This document shows, piece after piece, positions 12,025-25,130 of a stretch of 64,000 nucleotides of DNA (the stretch's first letter is position 1; every line of letters begins with the position of its first letter). Position numbers and translations under genes: made by a program. The notes under the pieces were generated by a model that had not been told where the DNA came from, made no database searches, and was given only the letters and a program-made list of their open reading frames with translations. The DNA is taken from assembly GCA_023101725.1 (NCBI GenBank), contig JALJCO010012637.1, positions 124,001-188,000 on the forward strand, in the 5' to 3' direction. This DNA comes from Atherinomorus stipes. Its lineage: Eukaryota; Chordata; Actinopteri; Atheriniformes; Atherinidae.

Positions 12025-12630
12025 TTACAGGTGGTGCGACCGTCCGGGCAAATAAACATACTAAGAAAACTTTTTGATTTAGTGTTTTGATGATAATAAT
12101 TTAAAAATAAAACCTTTTAGCATAATTTTATGTTTAAAATCTTTCAAATCAGCCAACCTTTACAAAGAGTAATAGTTTAACGCTTTTGAGATCATTTAAA
12201 AACTTGTGTCCGACAATTTGTGTGTCCTAAAATGTCAGGATGGCGCAACCATAGAAACATGACTTTAATTGTATAATAAAGAGGTAGTAACAGCAAACAT
12301 GATGTTGCTGCAGCCAGAAGATCCCAAGTAGACTTTACTGGTGAGTGAAAAGGTTTGTTATTCTCTATCAAATATGGATAAATTTAGCTACTCTCCAACT
12401 CATCGGTAGACGGGTACACTTTCAATGTCAGGTGGTACAACCAATGTAAAACTATGAATATGTTATTTCATCATAAAACTCTTTAATTTAGTTTAAACAT
12501 ATATGTTTAGCGAATACTAAAGCTAATGTAAGAGTCCAAGTAGATATTTAGCAAAGATTTGACATAGGATAAATCATAAGACAATACATAAATATATTGT
12601 AGATAATTGGTTGCGCCACCTGACATTTTT
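12025..12630. repeat. Four dispersed copies of an 18-bp motif, about 200 bp apart
   Basis: A motif close to TGTCAGGTGGYGCAACCA occurs at about 12026-12043, 12233-12251 and 12426-12443, and inverted at about 12606-12626. The DNA between is AT-rich and does not repeat. This could be an old element whose transposase binding sites survive, with the inverted last copy marking one end. Confidence 0.5.
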
Positions 12631-12667
12631 TATGCACAGAAGATAGAAATACAGTAAAAACATGGAT

Positions 12668-13206
12668 TTAAAGGTAAAGTATGTGAGAATTACTGAGATC
12701 TAGTGGTAAAGATGGGTATTTAAAAGAAAATATGTTCAAATTATTTGACTTTCCAGCACTGTTGTGAATGTACGGTGGCCTTTAGTGGCCAAAATTCTTT
12801 CACACAAAGATGTTTTTTACGTGTGAGTGGATCCAGTGGTCTCAGATGTAGCTATGACTGTACTACGAGGAATTATTTTTAATGTCCTTTAGGGCATTAC
12901 TGATCCCAAACAGTCTCTAACTCCCATTAAACAAAGCTGGTACAGCAGTACAAAGTTCAGAGGGTTCCTACTTCACACACATTGTTTTTTCCGTTCAGGG
13001 ACACCGTGGTAAAAAATGGTGGAACAAATATGGCAGCCTCCATATGTGCACCCCCAGCAAGTAGATATAAATGACTCATTCTAAGAAAATAAACATGTAG
13101 CAGCTATTCTAGTGCAGAGATTACACATCAATAGAAACACAGTTTTGAATTATATATCACATTTTTTGGCCATTGACCTCTGATCTTTTACATACTGTAC
13201 CTTTAA
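12668..13206. mobile_element. TTAA-flanked MITE, family 1, copy 2
   Basis: This copy has TTAA-AGGTAAAGTATGTGAG on the left and CATACTGTACCT-TTAA on the right. The interior follows copy 1 closely, including GGTGGAACAAATATGGCAGC. It is the best-preserved copy for defining the ends. Confidence 0.8.
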
Positions 13207-13551
13207 ACACTTGGAAATTTGTAATTTAACAAACATGTCTGTTTTTAACACATTGTTCCAGACTCAAAAATATGCTTACCATCCATTTTGAGAAAACTTT
13301 AAAAAAATGTCTTATTGGACGCTGTATTTGTCACTGACCCATTTGCAGAGTCACAATGAATTGTTTTCACTAGCAATGACCTTTGGTAGTTTCTGAGTTC
13401 ATGCAGTGACTCTCACAACCAAATTATACCCGTTTGTAAAGCAGTGCTGCCTGAGGGCCCAAAGATCACAGATATACTGTATCGGCATCCTGCAGGTATC
13501 AGGAGTTTCCCTGCCTCAGCACACCCGACTCAGACTTAATTAGCAGACTCG

Positions 13552-14368
13552 TACACTCACCGGCCACTTTATTAGGTACACCTTCCTAGTACCGGTTTGG
13601 ACCCCCTTTGCCTTCAGAACTGCCTTAATCCTTTGTGGCATAGATTCAACAAGGTACCGGAAACATTCCTCAGAGATTTTGCTCCAAATTGACATGACAG
13701 CCTCACACAGTTGCTGCAGATTTGTCGGCTGCACATTTATGATGAGAACCTCCCGTTCCACCACATCCCAAAGGTGCTACACTGGATTGAGATCTGGTGA
13801 CTGTGGAGGCCATTTGAGTACAATGAACTCATTGTCATGTTCAAAAAACCAGTCTGAGATGATTCGCGCTTTATGACATGGCGCGTTATCCTGCTGGAAG
13901 CAGCCATCGGAGGATGCTGCAGTACACTGTGGTCATATAGGCATCCGGTGTGGTCTTCTGCAGCTGTAGCCCATCTGCTTCCAGGTTGGATGTGTTGTGC
14001 ATTCAGAGATGCTCTTCTGCATACTTTGGTTGTAACAAGTGGTTGTTTGAATCTCTGTTGTCTTTCTATCAGCTCGAACCAGTCTGGCCATTCTCCTCTG
14101 ACCTCTGGCATCAACAAGGCACAGAACTGCTGCTCACTGGATATTTCCTCTTTTTCGGACCATTCTCTGTAAACCCTAGAGATGGTTGTGCAGGAACATC
14201 TCAGTAGATCAGCAGTTTCTGAAATACTCAGACCAACCCTTCTGGCACCAACAACCACATTCAAAGTCACTAAAATCACCTTTCTTCCCCATTCTGATGC
14301 TCGGTTTGAACTGAACGGTTTAACGAGCAGTTGGACAGGTGTACCTAATAAAATGGCCGGTGTGTGTA
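13552..14368 (-). mobile_element. Compact Tc1-like transposon with both terminal repeats
   Basis: The left end TACACTCACCGGCCACTTTA and the right end, inverted TACACACACCGGCCATTTTA, are near-identical terminal repeats including the TA target duplication. The minus strand keeps one open frame (13737-14393, running past the right end). It encodes the Tc1 helix-turn-helix region (GLSISETADLLRCSCTTISR, REWSEKEEISSEQQ) and later transposase pieces. At 817 bp it is about half the usual length; the middle of the catalytic domain is deleted, so it cannot make an active transposase. A further minus-strand frame at 13540-13764 covers the C-terminal part (SKISEECFRYLVESMPQRI). Confidence 0.9.
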
Positions 14369-16848
14369 TATTTACACTTGGTATATCATGCACACCATTC
14401 CTTTTATTGTATATTGTTGTATGTTTTGCATTAGGTATGTAGATTTTTAACTACTATATATTTATACTGTAGGTTCTCTTATCTTTTGTTTTTTCTTACA
14501 GGTAAAACCCCCAATTTTTCATGACCTAGTCAGTTTTGTGATTTTCGTTTTTTGTTTTTTTTCCCTCCTTCAAGATGTTTTCTTTCAGACTCGTGTAAAA
14601 CAACCTGTCAAAAATAAACATTTTAGGACTGATGCACCCAAATCCCCTCAAAATGCAGCCAAAGTTGATGTTTTTAAACGGAGCGCAGCATCGTGGTGCT
14701 CGTCTGAACCTTGTCATGTCTGGTATTTTTGGAAACGTCTCTTTTTACCGAAAGATGTCGTCTCAACCAAACTTGATATTTCCAGCTCATGAATTTGATT
14801 GGATCTGATGTCTGTAAATAGTGTTATAGAACAAAAATGTGGAGAATTTTACAATGCAAAACTTTAAAGGCCGTTTTCTCAAATGAGAAAAAAAATCCAG
14901 GTAAAAAAAAAAAAACTCCACTTCAGGAGCACTTACAGAAACCAAACTTTCAAGTTTTGCTCCTTAGTGTATTATTACAGCTCTTACGGAAGGATTTTTT
15001 TGATATCTCATTCACAGCCTGATTTATAGAACATTTCCTCCCAAAAATATGCCAAAAAATGAGTTTTTTTTTCTGGTTGTTGACAGTATATTGTAAATTG
15101 TGAAATGATCTATAGAGATATCCAAAATCCCCTCTGTGAAAACTTTTGACTTTGATATGTGAACAAAATTCCAAAGAAATTTTGAACCTGGCTTAATCCT
15201 GTGTTAAGATTTTTCCCCTAGAAATGTATGCAAATTAGCACATTTTTGGCTATATAACACCTAATTTGCATATTTAAACATAAAATTTCAGGAGACTTGC
15301 AATAAAAAAATGATAGCCCTAATATGAGGAATAAACCAGGAAAGTTTCATGGTGATACCAGTTAATGTCTCACCTTAATTGATGTAATGCAGAACCATGT
15401 GAGGAACCAGCACCTTGTTGCAGCCTACAGCATGTCTGTATTTGTGCTACGACAATAAAGCTTTCTGTTTAAATTTATATTCATGTGTTGAACTTGACAT
15501 TAAGCTCTGCATGCACGTCTGCTATTTAACGATTTGAGTGAGGTGTTGCAGCAGGGAAACTCCACTCCAGCATGCTGGCCCTTGAGAACCGGAGTTGCCC
15601 ACCCCGCCTCTATATGCTTTCATTGATGATATCTACTGTACATTAATTGTCTCACTTTTAAAAAAAATATAATTATTCTGAAAATTGTTTAGCTATTAAT
15701 GCGCAGTGTTTTGTACATCACTGAACTTCTGAACATCTTTACTTCCAAAAGACTGCCTCTTTAAGCTCTTTTTATACATATATATTACACACCAGTTTTC
15801 AATTAACTTAATTAGTTTAAAACATTTTTTTCAACACGCCTACTTTTCCAGGCATGTTGCTGCCATCAGTTTTAAGATGAGTTAATATTTCTCAAGAAAC
15901 AGTCAAATTTAAAACATGACACATTTTCTATGACTCATCATGGATAAAATATCTAATTTATTTTGTTAGATTTAACTTTGCTTTCTTACTGCAGTTAAAC
16001 AGGGAAGCGATTATCAGTAAACACATCAACTCATGCAGCGAGACAAACGTAACAATAGACACACTGTCGGCTGAGACATGAGCTCACCAACAGAGACATT
16101 TTTGTCCAGAAACCGGTTTTCTGACACATGAACTGGTTTTCCTGCATATTTACTGAGGGCATTACAACGATTGCTTTCATGGCCGTCGTATGTAAAACAC
16201 TAAAAGCTGCAGGTTTGAGTTTCGTCACAGATAAAGATCTGTAAGGAACCGCTGAGATAAAAGCTACCGTGTACTTCTTTGTCATCCACTAAGCCTGACA
16301 CACTTGTTTTTTGACTGCAGTCCGGGACAAAACGTTAACATCACTGAAACACCAAGGTTTGTTCACATATTACAATTATTCACCCAAGAAATCCAGCTGA
16401 GCTTCAGCAAAACTCAAAATGTGTTACAGGCTTGAAGATGTCTACTCAGCTTTTGCTTTTAAACCCCAACTACCCTCATTTTGTCCCTGACCAAAGACAT
16501 CTGCATCCATAGAATGTCTAATCAACATAAAATCAGCCAATGAGCAGTTACTGTCTCCGGATAATCCCCCTCTCCTGAAGCAGCCAGACAGCTGTGGTTG
16601 AAATGTGGACTCAGGCTTGCAAATGTGACGCACACAAACGTAGGACCTATAACTTTCTCACAACCAAACAGCCACGCTCCATTATATTCTCCTACATAGG
16701 AGGGTTTATAGTGCGGTTAATGGTTTTGTACATCCTGAATCAGGATGGAGATGTCAATATTTCTTTCTTTTTTTTTTTAAACCCACCAAGAGCATATTGA
16801 GGTTTTAAATCACTGGGATGAATGGGAAGAGCTTGAGTGACACTTATA
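14369..16848. other. Gene-free stretch
   Basis: No supported gene. About 15534-15607 (GGCCCTTGAGAACCGGAGT) resembles one end of a hAT-type short element like the one at 28266-28486. A CGACAATAAAGC sequence near 15451 looks like the last bases of a non-LTR retrotransposon or an old poly(A) site. Both are weak. Confidence 0.4.
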
Positions 16849-16855
16849 TTTTTTT

Positions 16856-16889
<34 letters not shown>
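16849..16889. repeat. Poly(T) followed by (TA)n microsatellite
   Basis: Twelve T are followed by about 29 bases of uninterrupted TA. Confidence 0.95.
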
Positions 16890-16892
<3 letters not shown>

Positions 16893-17369
16893 TTTCTTTT
16901 TTAATATGTATACACACAAAACCTGGACAATGTTTAGACAAACCAACTTATAAATGTACGTAAACTGAATACATTCATGGATTTTTCCACCTTTGAGAAT
17001 CTGGTTCATCTTCTCACATACTGGTTGACGAAAGAAAACAAATCCAATTTTCATCTTGCAAAGTACAGTGATTTAATTCTCATCAGATCCCCTTTGCATT
17101 AGTTTACAGCACACAAACACTTTTAACCTTACAGTATACAGTAGGAAGTGATGCAACAACTGCACTAATACGTAATAACATAGACAACGCTGCCAGCCCA
17201 TGAACAAATGTGGACCACACAAGACTTTACGTGGATGTGCAGCAGATCTACACATGTTTTGCAAATATACATCTATATGTCAAAGTATTTTGCTGCCATT
17301 TTGGCTGCACTCTAAAAAAAAAATGCTACTCTAAAGTATGACGTTTGTTTAGGCTTTGCTAGCATATAT

Positions 17370-17405
17370 GCTACAAGGCTAGCTGTATACAGCTAGCCTT
17401 GTAGC
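17370..17405. repeat. Perfect 36-bp palindrome
   Basis: GCTACAAGGCTAGCTGTA is followed directly by its exact reverse complement, with no spacer and no mismatch, centred on GTATAC. The symmetry stops sharply at both ends. There is no U-rich tail and no neighbouring gene to make it a terminator. Confidence 0.95.
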
Positions 17406-20400
17406 GTTGCTCCTCCAGGTGAAAGACTTAAGTTATGGAGGACAAAGAAATATCCAGTTTAACAAAGAGGTTAGAAAGCTGCAGATTTTTTTCCCACCCT
17501 TTTTAATTTTCACATTGACAGTTTATCATTTATTCCAGGGTTTGTAGTTTATATTAATGATTCTTTTTAGTGGATTTAGTTTGAGGATAGTCACTTCCGG
17601 GCTGACGATAGTGACTCTTTGTTCTCTGTATGCAAATATAAGGAAACCTACTGGGATATATTTATCATAACTGGTGACACAGAGGTCGTGGCATTAATGT
17701 CGCACCCTTTATCTGCTTCCCTGTCTTGTTATGTCTTCATGCTTCTTGCATCAGTGTGAGTCACACCACTCATACTGTGCGATTACATCAGGTCATAGAT
17801 TTACTTGATATGTAGACATCATGTGTTAATAGCCTGTAACGGATATAACCTTATAAGGATTTTATTTTCTAGACTCATTAATGTGAAAACATTTGGTTAA
17901 TTGTTGCTTTTGCTAGCATCAGGGTTTCTTATATTTCTTCATTTGTCGTGATAAGTGTGTAGAAGTTGTGTGATGTTTTGTTTATTTTACTGATACCAAA
18001 CTCTGCCTAAGTTTGTACTTCCAGGTTAAGAAAAAAGTGTTTTCTCCATTCCCAGCAATTTATACCCACCTTTCTGTCTCACTCAGTCTAAAATAAAATA
18101 CTCACAATAGCCCATAAAATATCTTAATTCAAAGTTTTATCACAGGCAAAACTATTTAGGGTTAAAGCACAACACTAAAGCTCAGATATTTTGGAAGGTC
18201 AAGCATAATTTAGAAGATTGTCACATAAAAACAAAGAAATTAAACAATCTGTGATCTTTTTCACAGAAATTTTGCACAAATAACACAGAAATAAAAATGA
18301 TCAATTTTTACTGCACACAACTGCAGCACACTTTAGGGTTTTGTAGGTTAGCTTGATTCACAGGACTGAATAGTTGTGGAAAAATCTGTGATTTAGAGTA
18401 ATAAATCTGCTTTATTGACAAATCTTGAATTAATGCTGCTGAAGTAGATTTCTTGGTTTTATTATAGAGTCAGCATGGCTATGCCGAGGCGAGGACACCC
18501 TCACTACAGTGGACTTCATTTGCGTAATCTACCTTGAAACTCAAACTTTAATAGAAGTGAAACAAACCAGGGGGTTAAAAAATAATCAAAGAGCTCCAGG
18601 AAAAACAGCCCGGGACGTCTACGTTCAGATGAATGATCCGTCAAAGAGCAACACGGTATTGCATTTGATGGTTTTCAGATTTATTTGTAGGATTTTCATC
18701 CAGAATTTTTATCTCGTCTTTTGTGTTTCTTGACTTTTTTTCTTTTTTAAAAAAAAAATTTGACACATTTGTCTTTAAAAAGGAAAAAAAAGTAGTAGTT
18801 TCACTTTAAGAAAATGAGAAAAAAATAATTCACTTTCAACGGGGTCAAATGTATAATTAACTGCCTCCCATTTCATATTTGCTTAATCAGCGATAATTAT
18901 CTTGTAAAGCAAATACAAACCTCAGTTAGTTCCTGATATACATGGAAATATTCCATCAGGCCTGACCTGCAGCAACATCAAGGTAAAACTGTTTTTTTCC
19001 CAAAGCTCTGCGTCACAAACCTTATTTAACCTAACAGCCATGCGCTCCCTCCTCCTCCAATTACAGGTTACGTAGCCTCTGTTTTATATGTTGGCGTCTG
19101 CTTTTAGTGACGCAAATATTTGCATCACATGCTGCAACTTTCCATTGGATGTTTCATGGTAAAAGTTTGTAATTTGTTTATATCTAAACAGCTGATGACC
19201 TTCTGGTTTCTGAGAAAAGTTCCCACAGCTTGAAGAAGCAGCATTCTCAGAAATTGGGAGAATAAAAATATCAGACCGCCATGGCTGTGTTGACACATCA
19301 GTGAGCATGCAGGTATCGTCTGGATTCGGTCCATCTCTGACGCTGCACTCATGCTGCCACACTGCTTTACGCTCATCATTTCAGAGGTAGACGTAAAAAT
19401 GAAAACACCCCAAAGAGGCACACCTTTCCTCCAACGGCCATGTGTAGGCTCTGTAAGTGGGTTTGATACAAATATAGCAGAAAAGTTTGGATTTTAGGTC
19501 TTTTATAGTTTAGTTAAACTGTGCAACATGAATTAGACAACTTCAATTTTAATAGAGATCATGTATTTCTTGATAAAGTCATAATTAACCCCCCCCCCCA
19601 CATCTAACACACACACATTGTTCAAAATCACAAGTGGTTCCTCCTGTGTAAACGCTGATATTCAAAGCCCAGCTTTGACCTCTGGCATTTTATTAAAACA
19701 CAACAGGTTTTATTTAGTTGAAGGTTTCCTTTTAGAATTTGCTACAGATATCTAATGACTACCTTATTTGCCATTTTTCTTTTAATAATTTTCCCCCTGA
19801 ATGCTGGGCTGTGTGACACGAGAAACCCAAAACAATGAACAGCACAGAACTATACTTCCTTTTTTATTCTCAAAGCTCTGAGAACATGTTACATACCAGT
19901 AAAATACTTTCTGTGTAACAATGCATTTCCAAGCAGAGACCTACCTGATAGTAGATGTTGTGAATTGTTCCATTGTGCAGTATTTACCGGTAAACACTGT
20001 TCCTCAGATATTTCCTCATCTAAGATTTACTTTCTGTACAGCCTTCCTTCAGAAATCATCATAAATGGCTAAATGCCATCCAAATCCACAAACGTGGGAT
20101 GTCTGGTAAAAGACTGATTTAGTAAAGGAGAATACAATCACTCATAATAAAGATTTTTACCATGAAAAGTGGAGAGAATTAAGAAATGTCATCTTATTGT
20201 TGTTGACATGTAGGATTATGTCGGGGAAAACAGTTTATGTGCAGTCAGCTGATCTGTTTGGATATCAGTGTTACTCTCTCTGGTTGCACAGCTGATTTAC
20301 AGGCCAGAAACACTCCTGCTGACCTGGATTTCACACCCCCAGCAGGTGTTATGTGAACTGAAGCAACCCGAGTGCAGGAAGTAAACTGATGCTAGTGAAA

Positions 20401-22315
20401 AACTAGCTAAGTTTTCCAGCGGGCTTAGTAAAGAAAAGTTTAAATTTACTGGATCTAATGACAACACTGGGAACAGCAACTTTGGATTTAGAGGCTACAA
20501 GTACTTGACTTGATTTAACTCACATAGCCTAGCTTTAGCATCAGGCTTGGCTAGTATTAGCCTACTCAGTATTTTAGCTAAGCATCTTAAGGCTAAAGCT
20601 GTCACCATTTTGTGCTTTTTACAGTTAGCATATTTATTGCAAATAAAAAGGGTAAGTTTAGTACTTTTTACATGTCATTGTATCAACCAGAATGTCAAAC
20701 AACATTTCTGACGCCTCCATTAAAAGCCAACATGTAGGGGCAACAAGTAGCTTCCGCTAATATGCTATCCTTAAAAATCAAGCTAGAGCATAAGCAAGAA
20801 AGCACTTTAGCCCTGACCAACTTCTGTTTAAACACTATCACATCTATAGTTTATGGGTCTAACCAAGTTGTTTCATTACCATTAAGCTGCAACAAAGTGT
20901 GACATATTCTGATTGTAATTTAAACAAATGCAATTCAGCTCAAATAATATGAACTAAACTGCACCAGAAAGCAACACCAGTGCTGCTCCACCACAGAGCA
21001 TCCGTCCTGCCTTCTTTCTCAGGGAAGCATTTGTGAATGAGCTCATATGAGACATATTTCAGGGAGTAAAAAATATCTTTTGTGCAATAACTCTTAGAGG
21101 GGAGCTTGTTTAAAGAATGTACATATGGTTCATATTTTGGGTAAGAACAATGACTTATATGGGCATAGAAGTTGTGGAGTTTTCACTCCAAGAATGCTTT
21201 GCAGCATTAACGAGAGTACGGTGGAGAATCCCATCTTCCCAGCCATTTAATATAATTTGCAACTTTTATTTTCAAGTTTGCAATGCATTTTTAACAACCT
21301 GCCTGTGAGTGACATGGGGATTCTTGTATCCATTTATAGTTTTGTGCTGTAAATGGCCATAAGCAGATTAGGGGGATGCAATAGGAACTAAATCATTTTG
21401 TCCTACATGCAAGATATCAGTTAAAAATCCAGCTTGATAGTGGTTGCTCTAAAACTAATTCCACAATTGAATACATATTGATGCTTATTAGAGATCAAGA
21501 TTACAGTTTTGTCCAATCAGGCTTCATGTATCGCTCTCAGTTCTACATCCTCAGCTAAATATGGTCACTTCTGGGTCAAAAATTACAAAATGGCAAACCA
21601 AAAATACTTCAGGAGAAACCCAAACATATGTGCTTGAAAATAGTGCTACAAGCTATTTCATGTAAACTTCATCTATGATTTAAAAATAGCAGTTTGGTTT
21701 ATTCTGAGAAGTTATTTCTAAATCATTCATCTAAATATTAATATTAGCTTTAATTTAGCTAAAAGGCTACTGTAAGATCTCAGGCTAAATTTACCAGGGT
21801 TGCCAGGTAAGATCAACATGGTCCTCCTCCTTTTGTGATATTAAAAGTCCATCTATTTTCAGAATATCCATAACCAGAATGGAAATATACCACTGGGCTA
21901 CATGCACTCTTTTTGTTTGACCTTGTAGGATGTCTTATGGCATCATTCTGACCCAGTTGGCATTTGTTTGACCAGGACCGACATTCACTGCAGGGTATCA
22001 GTTGGCAATTCAGATTTATAGAGGAGATGTTTAGGATTTGATTACGAACCATTTACCTTTTGAAAAAAGTAAGCATCCGCTTTGTGAATGCAGAATGTCA
22101 TAACAGCAGAACAACTGGTGACACGCGTTCAGTTTGAAAAGACTTTGGGGTCATCTTGTGTTAAACAGGATAGCAGGTAAAACTTACACAACACTTTGAA
22201 TAGATAAAGTTGTGAAGCAGACACCATATATCTCTCGGACTGACTGAAGCTGTGCTACAGCCGAATCAAATAATGTCACAACTTATCCGGTAGTGACACA
22301 ATATCCCATCTCAGC
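17406..22315. other. Gene-free stretch
   Basis: No supported gene. A short C run lies at about 19591-19600. Many short frames on both strands look like chance, and I recognise no transposon here. Confidence 0.45.
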
Positions 22316-22726
22316 TTGCCAACATATAAGCAATCGCTCCTTATCAGCTCAACAATAGGCCCCCACTCTCCCTTTTTTACTGCCGCTGCAGGGCTGAAAC
22401 AACCTGCTCCTGCTACAGTTCCCATCGCTGAGGGTAAAGATGAGAGGGAAAAGGGAGTTTACCCTCACTTTTCTCACGCCGGTCATATCTACAGCACTGG
22501 GGATAAGTTTACAGAGACCCACCACAGCAAGGACTTTCAGATCAGCTGCAGCGATCAGTCACCGCTCGATTGCCAGCAGTTCGTGACAAAAGGGGGCAAA
22601 GTCAGCTTACCAATGGAGGTCAAAGAAAAAGTAGAACAACAGACACACTTGGGGGGGAAAGATAGGGGAAAAACAGAGGAGACAATAGTCCAGGGACACA
22701 CCCAGAGTAGCAGTTGTGTGCTCTAA
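22316..22726 (+). CDS. Unrecognised 136-codon open frame, doubtful
   Basis: This is the longest single frame in the gene-poor part that is not explained by a transposon. It starts MPTYKQSLLISSTIGPHSPF and ends in SSSCVL. The product would be hydrophilic, with a Lys/Glu-rich second half and no signal peptide, membrane segment or motif I know. There is no clear promoter or poly(A) signal nearby. The local GC content is higher than around it, which by itself lengthens open frames. I consider a chance frame or a non-coding transcript more likely than a gene. Confidence 0.15.
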   Translation: MPTYKQSLLISSTIGPHSPFFTAAAGLKQPAPATVPIAEGKDEREKGVYPHFSHAGHIYSTGDKFTETHHSKDFQISCSDQSPLDCQQFVTKGGKVSLPMEVKEKVEQQTHLGGKDRGKTEETIVQGHTQSSSCVL

Positions 22727-23069
22727 TATTTCAAGGAGAAATATGCTCCAACATTAATAAGTAAGTATTCACACTGATACACTGCTCTTCTAATTAATGC
22801 TGCATCCGACTGCAGAATCTTTAAAGGTACATTTACATGAGCACTCTTTGGTTTGCTTTAAACGACCCTGGTCCACTTCCATGGATAGTATGGTCCATAG
22901 CAGGACATGCATTTGGACTCTGGTTCATCGTAGTGAACTCGATGCATCGTAGCCCAACATGTCGCTGCCTCTCCTGCTGCTCATACTGATGAAACCTGCA
23001 TTAGGTTTGAAGACTGAAGAAAAAACAGAAACCCCAAGACTGCATCAATGTTATGTTGCTCCATTGTTT

Positions 23070-23360
23070 ATAGGGATGTTCGATAAAGGCTTTTTTGCCA
23101 AGATCCGATATATCGATATTGTCCAACTCTTAAATTCAGATATCCGATATCAACTAATACAGATATATGCATAGAGCTGTGAGGTTGTATCTCTCATATT
23201 TTGAGAAATACAACTATATTCTGCTCTGTGAGCAAAGATCCCAAAATATCCTTAACTCAGCCAGAGGAGTTCATTTTGGACATCTGGCTGCCAGATATCA
23301 GATACTAGCAGGTATTAGCCAACATGTGGCTAATTATAATGTTTCTGACAACTTGGTAAC
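23070..23360. mobile_element. hAT-type fragment rich in GATATC/CGATAT
   Basis: It begins AGGGATGTTCGATAAAGGC and continues with TCCGATATATCGATATTG and ATATCCGATATCAACTAAT, typical of a very common fish hAT-derived repeat. The right end cannot be fixed. Confidence 0.5.
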
Positions 23361-23707
23361 TTAACCAACAACTTTAACCAGACATATTATAAGTAGCTTA
23401 CTTTTAGCTTAGCTTTTACATTTAAATACTGTCGAGTTTTAAAAGACGTATGATAACATTTTTAATTCTTCTCCCCCAAAAGAAGAAAAAGCTCAATTCC
23501 ATTTTTTGATGTCAGAATCCAAAATAAACTGTAAAAGTAGTCTTTTGTTTGGTTTTTAGCAAAACACCTAATTTATCAAAACAATAACCTGTAGTTTATT
23601 CAGATAACTATTTAAATGATGATGATAATATGGAGGGATTAGAATTTTGGGGGGGCCCATGAGCTGGAGAAAGTGACCAGGGACTGGGAAGTCTGAACTT
23701 TCCAGCA

Positions 23708-24246
23708 TAAAGGAGAACTTTCTATTTTTCAACCTGGACCTTATTTCTAGAAGTATATATGTGCATTTACTCACTGGTAGAGTTTCTGCATCACTTTGAG
23801 TCTTTTGGAAGATATTACGTTGAGCCGCCCTTCAGTGTACATCCAGTAATAATGGCAGAGACGGGGAAGTCACTATATAAGACATTATCTGCAGTAAAAC
23901 TCCTTGATTTCATCAATGCTTTAAGTAGAATGAACGAATGAATGAGTACTATTGTCCTGTGAGTTCAGAGTTTCGCAAATGATGTTTTGTTGTTGTCCGG
24001 GTAGTGAACTGCTATTTTCAGCTGTACTATGGAAGCGCGCATCATGAATACGCGGCCCCGAAAAGTGTGTAGAACACCCTGATAACTAACGCAAAGCAAA
24101 ATAGTGACTGCCCCGTCTCCGCCATTATACTGGATGTACACCGAAGGGCAACTCAACGTTATATCTTCCGAAGGAGTCAAAGTGATGGAGAAATTTGACT
24201 GGTGAGTAAATGCCCGTATATACTCCGGGAAATTAGGTCCAGGTTA
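23708..24246. mobile_element. Foldback MITE, family 2 (AGGATAAC), decayed copy
   Basis: The left arm carries ACCTGGACCTTATTTCTAG and the right arm its inverse, GAAATTAGGTCCAGGT. The interior also folds back (AAGATATTACGTTGAG against CTCAACGTTATATCTTCC). The terminal TTAA is lost. The full-length relative is at 32828-33480. Confidence 0.75.
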
Positions 24247-25130
24247 AACGGTCCATGCTCCGCAAGAAGCGATAACTTCCTTTTTGTTCTCGTGGCTACG
24301 AGAACAAAAGGACATCATTTTGTTCTTGCGGACGTGATTGAGGACGGCTTGCGGCCTGATCTCGACCCCTCGACTGAGCAGAACTTTCTTCTCGAGGAGC
24401 TCTGAGAAGTATTGTGTGATTGGTCGGACATTTGAGGCAGGCGGGGTTTAACACAGACGCTTGAAGCAGATTTGTCACCTTCGCATTTCCACAGATGCGA
24501 CATTAAACGGATAGCTTTAATAAATAACTGATCGAGGTGGTGAGAAAGTACGGAAATGTAAACTATACACATGGCATTTAAAAAAAACGGACACCTCCAC
24601 GTACGCAGCTCCGTCCTGCCATGGACGAAGTTTGTTGTAAATGTATAATCAGCGGGTGAACACAGTTGCCCCCCTGTCTTTCACCATGTGCGGCCTGGTT
24701 GCAGAGCTTCTTGTGGAGTGTAATGACTTGACGAAGACAAACTTTTTTCTTGTTCTTGCAACCTTGCAGGCAAGAACAAGGTTCTTGCTCCTTGTGGAGT
24801 GGAGTACCACCTGCTTGGCTTCCTTTGCTTTCTACCAGTGTTTGGAATTTTGTTTTGTTTTGTCTTTTCTTTTCTTTGGTTGCCTGCAAAATACAATATT
24901 TCTACCATATTATTGGTATTATGCTTTTTTCTGCCACATCTGATTTTAGACGTGGTTTATGTCTCATCACACATGACTAAACTGAAGCTGCACAAACAGC
25001 ATTGAGACAAATGAATTGGAAATAGATAACTACAACTCTGAAAACGTTCCATCATCCACGAGGACACGTTCCAATCTGCTGGTTTGATGACATCACTAAA
25101 GGTGGCGTATCAAGGAGATCTTTAAAGGGC
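24247..25130. repeat. Hairpin-bearing segment with TTGTTCTTGC motifs
   Basis: Hairpin 1 (24279-24311) has arms of about 14 bp (TTTTGTTCTCGT and its complement), a one-T bulge and a GGCT loop. Hairpin 2 (24749-24780) has an 11-bp perfect stem (CTTGTTCTTGC) and a 10-base loop. More TTGTTCTTGCG-like copies lie near 24262 and 24321. The frames on both strands (24578-24980) are explained by this repetitive composition. It is probably a DNA transposon fragment with sub-terminal hairpins; the class is unknown. Confidence 0.5.

Noticed and set aside
13873..14442. Plus-strand frames over the compact Tc1
   Set aside because: They are antisense to the transposase remnant.
24578..25005. Several overlapping frames of 68-103 codons
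   Set aside because: They lie on both strands of the hairpin-rich repetitive segment and share no protein motif.
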